64,000 bases of DNA, taken from positions 1,595,737 to 1,659,736 of the forward strand of contig NZ_CP022314.1 of assembly GCF_003352915.1 (NCBI RefSeq), read 5' to 3'. The DNA is from Arthrobacter sp. PM3. Its GTDB lineage: Bacteria; Actinomycetota; Actinomycetes; Actinomycetales; Micrococcaceae. The position numbers were made by a program, and so were the translations under genes. Shown piece by piece: positions 44,983 through 52,877 of this stretch. Under the pieces are notes generated by a model. The model had not been told where the DNA came from and did no database searches. It saw nothing but the letters and a program-made list of their open reading frames with translations. Within the stretch, counting starts at the first letter, position 1; each line of letters starts with the position of its first letter.

Positions 44983-46515
44983 ATGCGTCAACAATCCTCA
45001 GCGGCCCCAGCCGGCACCGCGCCGGAGGCCGGCGAAGACCACGAAGCGTGGCTCCAGCCCATCCCCGAATCCCAGCGGACCCGCAAAGTCTCCGGGCAGT
45101 TCTGGATCTGGGCCGGCGCCAACCTCGCCCCGATCAACTGGGTGCTCGGCGCGCTCGGCATCCAGCTCGGCCTGGGATTCGCGGACACGGTGACGGTCCT
45201 GGTCCTTGGAAACCTGATCGGGATGCTGCTCTTCGGCTGCTTCGTCCTGCTGGGCCAGAAGACCGGGGCGACCGGCATGGTGCTGGCCCGGGCCGCCTTC
45301 GGCCGGCGCGGAAACTACCTGCCGGCGGCCATCCAGGCGCTGCTGGTGATCGGCTGGTGCGCGGTCAACACCTGGATCATCCTGGACCTGGTCATGGCCC
45401 TCTTCGGAACGCTGGGCTGGGTTGATCCGGAGGCCAAGAACTACGCCTGGAAAATTGGCATCGCCACCTTCATCATGGGTGTACAGGTAGCCATCGCCTG
45501 GTTCGGCTACAAGGCGATTGCGGCGTTCGAAAAGTGGACCGTCCCGCCCACCATCCTCATCCTCACCGTGATGTCCGCCGTGGCATGGTTCGGCATGAAG
45601 ATCAACTGGACCTACGCCGGCCCGGCCGGCCACATCCTGGAGGGCTCGGAACGCATCGCCGCGATGAGCGCCGTCATGACCGCTATCGGTATCGGCTGGG
45701 GCATCACGTGGTTCACCTACGCCGCCGACTACTCCCGCTTCGTCAGCACCTCCGTGCCCAAGCGCAAGGTGTACCTCGCCTCGGTGCTGGGCCAGTTCAT
45801 CCCCGTCGTCTGGCTGGGCATTCTGGGGGCAAGCCTGGCCACCAACACCGGTGAAATCGACCCCGGAAAACTTATCGTCCAGAACTTCGGCGCCCTGGCC
45901 CTTCCGGTGCTGCTGATGGTCCTGCACGGGCCGATCGCCACCAACATCCTGAACATCTACACTTTCTCCGTCGCCACCCAGGCACTGGACATCTCCATCA
46001 GCCGGCGCAAGCTGAACCTGTTCGTCGGCGTCTTCTCCCTGGCCGCGGTGATCTTCTTCATCTTCCAGGAGGACTTCGCCTCCGTGCTGGATGCGTGGCT
46101 GATCGGCCTGGTCGCCTGGGTGGCCGCCTGGGGCGGCGTCATGCTGGTCCACTACTTCTGGATCGAAAAGCGCTGGCCCGCGGACACCGCCCGGCTCTTC
46201 GACGCCGTCGGCACCAAGCGCCTGCCCGGCCTGAACCCGGCCGGCATTGCCTCCCTGCTCATCGGCATCTTCGCCACCTGGCTGTTCATGTACGGCCTCA
46301 TCCCTGTCATGCAGGGACCCATCGCCGTCGCGCTCGGCGGCTGGGATTTGTCCTGGCTCGCCGGGGGACTGTGCAGCGCGGCCGCCTACGCCGTCCTCGG
46401 GCCGCGGTTCCACCGCAAGTTCCTCGACGTCGTGCCGGCCACTGTGAGGGTCACGGACACAGCCCTCCCCGTGGCCGACGCGCCGGTCCCGTCCACCGCC
46501 CCCTCCACTCTTTAG
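44983..46515 (+). CDS. NCS1-family nucleobase/cation symporter
   Basis: A 510-residue permease with about twelve membrane helices. The NCS1 marks are FWIWAGANLAPINWVLGALG in helix 1, the ATGMVLARAAFGRRGNYLP substrate loop, WGITWFTYAADYSRFVS in the middle and a TFSVATQALDI segment. The family imports cytosine, purines, allantoin, hydantoins or related heterocycles with a cation. It is followed after 15 nt by the PuuE-type hydrolase. The exact substrate is not readable. Confidence 0.93.
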   Translation: MRQQSSAAPAGTAPEAGEDHEAWLQPIPESQRTRKVSGQFWIWAGANLAPINWVLGALGIQLGLGFADTVTVLVLGNLIGMLLFGCFVLLGQKTGATGMVLARAAFGRRGNYLPAAIQALLVIGWCAVNTWIILDLVMALFGTLGWVDPEAKNYAWKIGIATFIMGVQVAIAWFGYKAIAAFEKWTVPPTILILTVMSAVAWFGMKINWTYAGPAGHILEGSERIAAMSAVMTAIGIGWGITWFTYAADYSRFVSTSVPKRKVYLASVLGQFIPVVWLGILGASLATNTGEIDPGKLIVQNFGALALPVLLMVLHGPIATNILNIYTFSVATQALDISISRRKLNLFVGVFSLAAVIFFIFQEDFASVLDAWLIGLVAWVAAWGGVMLVHYFWIEKRWPADTARLFDAVGTKRLPGLNPAGIASLLIGIFATWLFMYGLIPVMQGPIAVALGGWDLSWLAGGLCSAAAYAVLGPRFHRKFLDVVPATVRVTDTALPVADAPVPSTAPSTL

Positions 46516-46530
46516 CCAGGAGTTTTCCCC

Positions 46531-47493
46531 GTGAACTTCCCCGCATTCGCTGACACCGCCCACCCCATCACCTGGCCAGACGGCCACCGTGCCGCCGCAT
46601 CCTTCACCTTCGACGTCGACGCCGAATCCTGCACGATCGCCCATGACCCGCAGAGCACCCGGCGCATGTCGCTCATGACGCACCAGTCCTACGGGCCCAA
46701 AGTGGCCGTCCCGCGGCTCCTGCAGATCCTGGCGCGCCAGGACATCCAGGCGACATTCTTTGTCCCCGGCTTCACCGCCGAGTGCTACCCGGACGCGGTG
46801 CGCCGGATCGCGGACGCCGGCCACGAGATCGCGCACCACGGCTACCTGCACGAACCGATGCAGGGCATCGACGCCGCCACGGAGGCGCGGTACCTGGACC
46901 GGGGGCTGGAGGCACTGGCCAAGGCGGCAGGCGTCCGGCCGACGGGCTACCGGGCACCCTGGTGGGAGCTCAACTGGCATTCCGCCTCGCTCCTCGCCGA
47001 CCGCGGCTTCCTGTATGACTCCAGCCTGCTCGACGGCGACGCCCCTTACCGCTTCAGTGTCGCCGAGTCGGACCCGCGGGACCTCGTGGAGATCCCGGTC
47101 GACTGGGCCCTGGATGACTGGGAGCAGTACGCCTTCTACCCCGGCGTCACCGGCAGCGGCGTGATTGAAAGCCCCGCCAAGGTCCTGGAAATGTGGACGC
47201 TGGAGGCCGAGGCACACCATGCGGCCGGAAGCTGCTTTGTCCTGACCAACCACCCGTTCATTTCCGGCCGGCCTTCCAAGGCCGTGGCCCTGGAACGGCT
47301 GATCGAGCGGGTCAAGTCCATGGAGGGCATGTGGGTCACCACCATGGAGAATATTGCGCAGCACACCCGCGATTCCGTCCGGGAAGTCCACAGCCACGCG
47401 CGGATTGACGTGCCGCAGTTCCCGGACACGGGCGCCCGGTTCACCCCGGCGGCGATCCGGCAGTCCGAGGTACTCGGGACACCGCTCCGCTGA
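46531..47493 (+). CDS. NodB/PuuE-type polysaccharide-deacetylase-fold hydrolase
   Basis: A 320-residue carbohydrate-esterase-4-like protein. Motif 1 is FTFDVDAES, motif 2 HHGYLHE, motif 3 GYRAPWWE, and the late block SSLLDGDAPYRF is present. Proteins of this length with these motifs include cofactor-independent allantoinase (PuuE), cyclic imidase and peptidoglycan deacetylase. The PucR and NCS1 neighbours favour an allantoin- or imide-type amide ring as substrate over a polysaccharide. No signal peptide is present. Start is GTG with AGGAG 7 nt upstream. Confidence 0.85.
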   Translation: MNFPAFADTAHPITWPDGHRAAASFTFDVDAESCTIAHDPQSTRRMSLMTHQSYGPKVAVPRLLQILARQDIQATFFVPGFTAECYPDAVRRIADAGHEIAHHGYLHEPMQGIDAATEARYLDRGLEALAKAAGVRPTGYRAPWWELNWHSASLLADRGFLYDSSLLDGDAPYRFSVAESDPRDLVEIPVDWALDDWEQYAFYPGVTGSGVIESPAKVLEMWTLEAEAHHAAGSCFVLTNHPFISGRPSKAVALERLIERVKSMEGMWVTTMENIAQHTRDSVREVHSHARIDVPQFPDTGARFTPAAIRQSEVLGTPLR

Positions 47494-47510
47494 TCTCTGT
47501 GCCCTCGGCC

Positions 47511-47559
47511 AAGTCCCTGGCCCGGCCGCCTCGCGATGAGGCGGCCGGGCCAGGGACTT
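47511..47559. terminator. 22-bp perfect hairpin between convergent genes
   Basis: Bases 47511-47532 pair without mismatch to 47538-47559 around a GCGAT loop. The stem begins AAGTCCCTGG. It sits 18 nt after the NodB-type gene and about 75 nt from the end of the M28 gene, so it can stop transcription from both sides; no long T-tract follows. Confidence 0.7.
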
Positions 47560-47633
47560 CTGTGTGTGGGCTCTGTGGTGCTGACGTTGTCGTGTCGGCC
47601 TTGTCGTGTTCGGGGGCGCTTCCGGCCGGGCGG

Positions 47634-48749
47634 TCAGCCCGTCTTCGCCATGGCGTAGGCCGCGGTGCCGTAGGCCAGGGCCGCGGACATGTCTTTGAGC
47701 AGGTCCTGGTTGATGTTCGAGGTCGTGTCGCAGGCCTCGTGGTAGCAGGGATCGAGATGCTTGCCGGCCTGGCCGCCGTACTCCTGCACCTGGGCCCGGG
47801 TCTTCTTCTTCTCATCGCCGGTGAACAGCCCGCCGCCCGGAATGCCCGCCGAGAGGAACGCGTCGTAGTCGGAGCCGCCGTCGAACGGCGTGGTCTCCGC
47901 CGGCAGCGAGTTCTCCTTGAAGAACTGGAAGAAGATGTCCTCGATCGCCTTCGACCCGGCCGGCCCGGCGTGCCCGAAGTCCGTGCCGTCGCCGTCATGC
48001 ACGGACCGGACCCCGTTGGGCGAGGCCACCATGTCCACGTTCAGGTTCGCCGCGGTCTGTTGTTTCTCGGTCTGGCTGAGCTCGTCGACGTAATGCTGGG
48101 AGCCGTAGAGCCCGTCTTCCTCCCCGCCCCAGAACGCGAACCGGACCCGGTTGGCCGGCGCGATCCCGGATTCCTTCAGCCACCGCGCGGTCTCGAGGAC
48201 GGCCGCGATCCCGCTGCCGTTGTCGTCAATGCCCGGGCCCTCCGGCACGGAGTCCAGGTGCGCGCCCACCACCACGGTGTGCTCCGCGCTGCCGCCGGTG
48301 TCGGCGAGGATATTGAAGGACTGCACCTGCTTCTTGTTCCGGCCGTCCCCCCGGAAGCTGAAGGTCTGCCGGACCGGCGTGTAGCCGGCCGCCCGCAGCT
48401 GCTCCTCGACGTAGCGGCCCGATTCCTCGTACCCGTTCGTGCCGGAGGCGCGGTTGCCGCCGTTGGCGTCGGCGATCCGCTGCAGTGCCTCCAGGTGGCT
48501 GCTCATGCCCCGGGTCTTGAAGTCCGCCAGCACCGTGCGCGCATCCACCGGGCTGACCGGATTCAGTTGCAGGGCGGCAGGACGGGACGAAGCGGGAGCG
48601 CTGGGGCTGGCGGACCTGGCTGACTTGGTGGATTTGCTGCTGGGGCTGCTGCTCGGGGATCCGGCCGCGGTTTCGGACGTGCAGGCCGACGTCGAGAGCA
48701 GGATCACGGCGAGGACGGAGGGGAGGATGTGTTTGCGTAAAGTGATCAT
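47634..48749 (-). CDS. M28-family zinc aminopeptidase lipoprotein
   Basis: A 371-residue exported peptidase. The signal peptide ends in the lipobox STSAC (C23), followed by a Ser/Lys/Pro spacer and a domain carrying the paired-zinc residues in VVGAHLDSV, GIDDNGSGI, FAFWGGEEDG, NLNVDM and CYHEACD. It resembles the Streptomyces griseus aminopeptidase group, which removes large hydrophobic N-terminal residues outside the cell. Between 48750 and 48920 no gene is seen; this gap should hold its promoter. Confidence 0.93.
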   Translation of the reverse strand: MITLRKHILPSVLAVILLSTSACTSETAAGSPSSSPSSKSTKSARSASPSAPASSRPAALQLNPVSPVDARTVLADFKTRGMSSHLEALQRIADANGGNRASGTNGYEESGRYVEEQLRAAGYTPVRQTFSFRGDGRNKKQVQSFNILADTGGSAEHTVVVGAHLDSVPEGPGIDDNGSGIAAVLETARWLKESGIAPANRVRFAFWGGEEDGLYGSQHYVDELSQTEKQQTAANLNVDMVASPNGVRSVHDGDGTDFGHAGPAGSKAIEDIFFQFFKENSLPAETTPFDGGSDYDAFLSAGIPGGGLFTGDEKKKTRAQVQEYGGQAGKHLDPCYHEACDTTSNINQDLLKDMSAALAYGTAAYAMAKTG

Positions 48750-49005
48750 GCCGAGGAGCCCCCATCAGTAGTGTGTACAAGTTCGCTTTCGTTCGGCTCG
48801 AATGGACAAGACGCCCGGCACTGACACACCAGTAGGTCGCGGCCACCATCGCCCGGCAAATACTCCTATCAGATCGAACTATTGTCGGCCCTCCGGCTGT
48901 GGGGTCAATAGGGCCTGGCTGTGAAACTGCTGTGCAAGTGGGGCTGGGCAAGTGGCCGCTGCCTCCGGGGGGACATGCCCAGCGGCCGCCTCCGGTGCCC
49001 GGGCG

Positions 49006-49078
49006 CATGCCCTCCCCTTGCGCCGAGGAATGGACATAGGCCCGCTATGCCCATTCCTCGGCGCGCCGGGGGAGCATG
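49006..49078. repeat. hairpin module A of the repeat field
   Basis: Between the CATG cores at 49006 and 49075, CGCCGAGGAATGG (49021-49033) pairs exactly with its complement at 49051-49063. After one mismatch, CATAG pairs with CTATG (49035-49039 / 49045-49049), giving 18 of 19 paired positions. Confidence 0.8.
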
Positions 49079-49149
49079 CTCAGCGGCTGGCTGGCTGGCT
49101 GGATCGTGGGTGGGTGGGCACGCTCGGTGGTGGGTTTGGGGAACGGCAG

Positions 49150-49252
49150 GAGCATGCTCAATGGTGGGCCGGGGCCGGGGGAGCATGCTCAATGGTGGGC
49201 CGGGGCCGGGGGAGCGTGCTCAATGGTGGGCCGGGGCCACGGGGACATGCTC
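49150..49252. repeat. 31-bp tandem repeat with GAGCATGCTC palindrome
   Basis: Units begin at 49150, 49181 and 49212, with a partial fourth at 49243. The first two are identical over 31 bp; the third carries GAGCGTGCTC, which breaks the palindrome. Each unit is GAGCATGCTCAATGGTGGGC followed by a CGGGGCC run. There are no unique spacers, so it is not a CRISPR array. Confidence 0.85.
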
Positions 49253-49277
49253 AGTGGTGCGCCCAGGAAAGAGGGCG

Positions 49278-49350
49278 CATGTCCACTCCGTAGGCCGAGG
49301 AGTGGACATAGGCCCACTGTGTCCACTCCTGCCGCACAGCGGGGCGCATG
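49278..49350. repeat. hairpin module B of the repeat field
   Basis: This is a diverged copy of module A, again 69 bp between CATG cores. AGGAGTGGACA (49298-49308) pairs with TGTCCACTCCT (49320-49330), and the same arm can instead pair upstream with ATGTCCACTCC (49279-49289). Relative to module A the stem has an A-T pair changed to G-C on both sides. Confidence 0.8.
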
Positions 49351-49486
49351 CCCATTCGTGGCGGGGAGCATGCTCAGTGTTACGGCGCAGGGGAGGGCAT
49401 GTCCGCCCCCGGGGACCCGCCGAACCGCCACGCGCAACCGCGGCCCAAAGTCCTGGCGCAACACGGCCGGGCCTAGAATGGTCACG

Positions 49487-49909
49487 ATGATGCCAGGACA
49501 AATAGCCGCAGCGGATGGGAAGAACGTGCTGAGCATCAGTGCGGGCATCATCTACTCGGTCTGGCTTCCCGGGTCCGTTGTTGACGTCCATTACGCCAAG
49601 GACGCCATGCGGGCCGTCGAGCAGATCAGCGGGGGCATTCCGATGCCCATGCTCTCGGAAATGACCGAAGTGGAGATCAGCGCCGCCGCCAGGTACGAGT
49701 TTGCGCAGACCGCCGGGGTCTTGGCGATTGCGGTGCTTGGATCCAGCACCGTGGACCGTGTCATTGCCGCGGCCATGAGCCGGCACACCCGGTATCCCCA
49801 CGAGTTCTTCACGTCCAGGGACAACGCCGTGGCCTGGCTGAACAGGTTCATCCCCGGCGGCAGCGGGCAGCCCGAAGGATTCGAGGACGGCATCTCCGCC
49901 CTGACCTGA
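49487..49909 (+). CDS. STAS-like hypothetical protein
   Basis: A 140-residue soluble protein with alternating beta strands and helices: SISAGIIYSVWLPGSVVDVHYAKDAMRAVEQIS, a TAGVLAIAVLGSSTVDRVIAAAM core and a terminal FFTSRDNAVAWLNRFIPG. The pattern resembles SpoIIAA/STAS-like (DUF7793-type) actinobacterial proteins in which a helix follows 'SRDNAVAWL'. Function is unknown. ATG 49487 has no ribosome site but lies 7 nt after TAGAAT (49474-49479), suggesting a leaderless transcript; ATG 49478 is an alternative start. Confidence 0.65.
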   Translation: MMPGQIAAADGKNVLSISAGIIYSVWLPGSVVDVHYAKDAMRAVEQISGGIPMPMLSEMTEVEISAAARYEFAQTAGVLAIAVLGSSTVDRVIAAAMSRHTRYPHEFFTSRDNAVAWLNRFIPGGSGQPEGFEDGISALT

Positions 49910-50168
49910 GAGACGGCGGCGGATCCGGCTGTCCGGGGCCGCTGTCCGGGAGAGGTCGAACAAGTGGTCCCGTTCGGCGTCGTCGAGCTGCAAGGAACTC
50001 GCGGATCGCGTCTCGATTGTCCATGCCCTCAGCGTTAGGGCTTGCGCCCCCGTAAGGGAGGCCCTGGCAATACCCCTATAAGCAGAGACTCCCTTGGCGC
50101 GCCGGGAACCGGTTTGATGGATGATGTTCCGTTGAACAACCCCCAACGACTAGCAAGCAGGAGATTCA

Positions 50169-51212
50169 TTGCTTACCGTCAATGCATATGCCGCACCGTC
50201 CGCCGCTGAAGACCTCGTCCCCACCACGATCGAACGCCGGAACGTGGGCCCGCACGACGTCCTGATCGAGGTCAAGTACGCCGGGATCTGCCATTCAGAC
50301 ATCCACACCGTCCGCGGCGACTGGGGCCCGCAGTCCTACCCGCTGGTCCCAGGCCACGAGATCGCCGGAATCGTCACCGAGGTCGGCACGGCCGTGACCA
50401 AGCACGCCGTCGGAGACCGCGTCGGCGTCGGCTGCATGGTCAACTCGTGCGGCGAATGCGCCAACTGCGCGGCCGGCGAGGAGCAGTACTGCCTGGCCGG
50501 CAACACCGGCACCTACGGCGCCGTGGACCGCGACGGCACCATCACCCAGGGCGGCTACTCCACCCACGTCGTGGTGACCGAAGACTTCGTGGTCACCATT
50601 CCGGAGGGCCTGGAGCTCGATGTCGCGGCGCCGCTGCTGTGCGCCGGGATCACCACCTACTCCCCGCTGCACCACTGGGGCGCCGGCCCCGGCAAGAAGG
50701 TCGCGGTGGTCGGCCTGGGCGGCCTGGGCCACATGGCCGTCAAGATCGCCCACGCCATGGGTGCCGAGGTCACCGTGCTGTCCCAGTCGCTGAAGAAGCA
50801 GGAAGACGGCCTGCGCCTCGGCGCGGACCACTACTTCGCCACCAGCGAGCCCGCCACCTTCGAACAGCTCGCCGGGACCTTTGACCTGATCATCAACACG
50901 GTCAGCGCCTCGATCGACATCAGCGCCTACCTCCAGCTGCTGAAGCTCGACGGCGCCCTGGTCAACGTCGGCGCCCCCGCAGAACCCCTCCCGGTGAACG
51001 CGTTCGCGCTCATCGGCGGCCGCCGCTCCTTCGCCGGCTCCATGATCGGCGGGATCCGCGAAACCCAGGAAATGCTCGACTTCTGCGCCAGCCACGGCAT
51101 CGGCGCCGAAATCGAGGTCATCCCGGCGGCCAAGATCAACGACGCCTACGAGCGCGTCCTCGCCTCCGACGTCCGGTACCGCTTCGTGATCGACACCGCC
51201 ACGCTGAGCTAA
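50169..51212 (+). CDS. zinc-dependent NAD(P)H alcohol dehydrogenase (YahK/cinnamyl-type)
   Basis: A 347-residue MDR enzyme starting with TTG 5 nt after AGGAG. Catalytic zinc residues lie in [16 protein letters not shown] and LVPGHEIAG; structural zinc cysteines in [15 protein letters not shown]; cofactor motif [15 protein letters not shown]. It belongs to the CAD-like branch that reduces a wide range of aldehydes with NADPH. It is alone, with a 259-nt upstream gap (promoter expected) and a strong terminator downstream. Confidence 0.94.
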   Translation: MLTVNAYAAPSAAEDLVPTTIERRNVGPHDVLIEVKYAGICHSDIHTVRGDWGPQSYPLVPGHEIAGIVTEVGTAVTKHAVGDRVGVGCMVNSCGECANCAAGEEQYCLAGNTGTYGAVDRDGTITQGGYSTHVVVTEDFVVTIPEGLELDVAAPLLCAGITTYSPLHHWGAGPGKKVAVVGLGGLGHMAVKIAHAMGAEVTVLSQSLKKQEDGLRLGADHYFATSEPATFEQLAGTFDLIINTVSASIDISAYLQLLKLDGALVNVGAPAEPLPVNAFALIGGRRSFAGSMIGGIRETQEMLDFCASHGIGAEIEVIPAAKINDAYERVLASDVRYRFVIDTATLS

Positions 51213-51238
51213 CGACGCCGGACCAGGACTGCGGATGC

Positions 51239-51278
51239 ACGACGCCGGGCGGCCTGTTGGCAGGCCGCCCGGCGTCGT
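51239..51278. terminator. 18-bp perfect terminator hairpin
   Basis: ACGACGCCGGGCGGCCTG (51239-51256) pairs perfectly with 51261-51278 around a TTGG tetraloop. It lies 26 nt after the alcohol dehydrogenase stop and just before the end of the convergent lipoprotein pseudogene. Confidence 0.8.
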
Positions 51279-51293
51279 CAGTGCGAGGCGCCG

Positions 51294-51847
51294 CTACGGC
51301 CCGGCGGCGGGGACCAGCCAGAAGCCGGCGACTTCGCCGGCCCCGGGGTCGGTGCTGTAGCGGAATCCGTGGACCTGGACGGGCCCGGCCGACAGGTCGA
51401 CCTGCGTTACCGCGGGCGCGCCGCAGGTGAGGGTCATCTCCGCACTGCCCCCGCCCCGGAGGCCGTCCTGGGACAGGGCCAGGTACGCGCGGGGTGCGCC
51501 GATGCAAGCACCGGTGAGCGTGTAGGTTCCCTCCGGCACCGCCGCCACCGAGTGGCCGAACCCGCTGCCGCCAATCCCGCCCGCGCCGCCGAGGACGATC
51601 GCGTCCGGCCGCGGGCCGAGGACGGCCGTCAGCTCGTCCAGGTTGCGCGCTTCGGCCTCGGCGAGCCCCGGGTCTACCGGCGGGAGAGGCGGCGGTGCCG
51701 GCCGCGACGACACCGCCGGGGCCGCCGTCGAGACGTCATCCGCATACTCGCACCCGGACAGGCCCGCGGCCGCCCCGCCGCGGTCAGGAGCAGCACGGCG
51801 CCGCGCATCCACGCGCATCCCTTGACGGGTGACCTGCCCAGTGACAT
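51294..51847 (-). pseudogene. lipoprotein gene with a single-base frameshift in the signal peptide
   Basis: The downstream frame reads AAAGLSGCEYADDV, a lipobox with no hydrophobic helix before it. The adjacent frame, starting at ATG 51847, reads MSLGRSPVKG, then WMRGAVLLLTAAG, an ideal signal helix. One missing G in the run of four at 51773-51776 (CCCC on the plus strand) would join them into a perfect signal peptide and lipobox. The mature part has a Pro-rich linker and a beta-rich domain (TYTLTGACIGAPRAYLALSQ). It is either a true frameshift or a sequencing error in a homopolymer. Confidence 0.7.
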
Positions 51848-51910
51848 GCCCCGAGCCTACTGGGCACCGCCGCCCGCGCAAGTCACAGGCCGCGGGCCCG
51901 GGCTCGGCGC

Positions 51911-52774
51911 CTAGAGCAGCGACACGGCAGTCCGGACGGCGTCGGGCATTGCTGTGGTGGGCCTGCCGATCAGGCTGCTGAGGTGGGCGGTGGTGACGTG
52001 CAGATCGCCGCGGGCAATCCCCAGGTCCGAGTCCGCCAGGATGCCCGCGAAATCCCGGGGTACGCCGAAGCCTGCCAGCAGCTCGGCGTAGTCCGAGGCG
52101 GGGAGGTCCTGGTAGCTGACGGGCCGGCTTGCGGCGGCGCTGATGCTCCCGGCCAGGTCGGCCAGGGTGAACGCCTCGTCGCCGCCGAGTTCATAGACCT
52201 TGCCGGCCTGGTTATCGGCCGTGAGCACGGCGGCGGCCGCCTCGGCGTAGTCGGCCCGGGTGGCTGCGCTGACTTTGCCGTCGCCGGCGCTGCCGGCCAG
52301 GGCGCCCTGCGCCAGCGTGCCCGGCAGCTGGTCCGTGTAGTTCTCCAGGTACCAGCCGTTGCGCAGAAGGGCGAACGGGACGCCGGATTCCTTGAGGAGG
52401 GCCTCGGTGGCCAGGTGCTCGTCGGCCAGTTTCATGCCCGTGGTGTCCGCGTTGGCGATGCTCGTGTAGGCAAGCAGGTCCACGCCCTCGGCCTTCGCGG
52501 CCTCGATCACGGTCCGGTGCTGAGCCACCCGCCGGCCGACGGTGCTGGAGGAAATCAGCAGCACCTTGTCCGCGCCCTTCAGCGCCGCGGCAACCGATGC
52601 GGCGTCGTCGTAGTCCATGGCCCGGACCTGGACCCCGCGGGCGGCGAAGTCGGCCAGCTTCTCCGTGGAACGCCCCGCGGCCACGATCTGGTCCGCGGGG
52701 ACGTTGCGCTTCAGGAGGGCCTCGATGACGAGCCGGCCCAGCTGGCCGGTTGCTCCGGTGACGACGATGCTCAT
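51911..52774 (-). CDS. NmrA-like NAD(P)H quinone oxidoreductase, QorB type
   Basis: A 287-residue atypical short-chain dehydrogenase. The cofactor motif is VVTGATGQLGRLVIEAL, with the NmrA-type DYDDAASVAAALKGADKVLLIS and the QorB-typical LLRNGWYLENYTDQLPGTL. It probably reduces quinones with NADPH. It is divergent from a HxlR regulator with one cysteine, the same arrangement as qorB/ytfH-like pairs, so induction by diamide- or quinone-type stress is likely. Confidence 0.9.
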   Translation of the reverse strand: MSIVVTGATGQLGRLVIEALLKRNVPADQIVAAGRSTEKLADFAARGVQVRAMDYDDAASVAAALKGADKVLLISSSTVGRRVAQHRTVIEAAKAEGVDLLAYTSIANADTTGMKLADEHLATEALLKESGVPFALLRNGWYLENYTDQLPGTLAQGALAGSAGDGKVSAATRADYAEAAAAVLTADNQAGKVYELGGDEAFTLADLAGSISAAASRPVSYQDLPASDYAELLAGFGVPRDFAGILADSDLGIARGDLHVTTAHLSSLIGRPTTAMPDAVRTAVSLL

Positions 52775-52877
52775 GGGGAAGTCCTTTCAGGTTTCTTTGC
52801 TCTTCCTTTCTGGACAACCGGGCCACCGGCGCAGAACTTCCCTGTGGAGAGTACGCACTTTGAAGTAAGGTACTGAC
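52775..52877. promoter_or_regulatory. divergent QorB/HxlR control region
   Basis: Two related words, GAAGTAAGGTA (52862-52872) and GAAAGTAAGTAA (spanning the HxlR start codon), form a direct repeat and are candidate regulator half-sites. TAAGGT (52866-52871) ends 6 nt before the HxlR ATG and fits a leaderless -10 box. Confidence 0.4.

Larger units (their letters stand above)
48974..49401. repeat. non-coding modular repeat field
   Basis: About 430 bp built from repeated words around CATG. The CATG cores start at 48974, 49006, 49075, 49153, 49184, 49246, 49278, 49347, 49369 and 49398, with a CGTG variant at 49215. Neighbouring cores are mostly 31-32 or 69 bp apart. The core context is usually RCATGYYC followed by AGYGG, AATGG or CCATTC. 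ORFs on both strands are open but encode low-complexity sequence without start signals, so no gene is called here. Confidence 0.75.

Noticed and set aside
46531..47493. Peptidoglycan or chitin deacetylase call for the NodB-type protein
   Set aside because: No signal peptide, and the PucR and NCS1 neighbours point to a cytoplasmic nitrogen-ring hydrolase; kept only as an alternative.
49150..49252. CRISPR array
   Set aside because: The 31-bp units are contiguous with no unique spacers, there are only three to four units, and no cas genes are near.
48921..49490. Open frames on both strands through the repeat field, up to 189 codons
   Set aside because: They encode Gly/Arg/Trp or His/Pro-rich repeats that mirror the DNA repeat, lack ribosome sites, and are open in all three plus frames.
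48750..51300. Genomic island or prophage around the repeat field
   Set aside because: No integrase, transposase, tRNA target or composition change was seen on either side.
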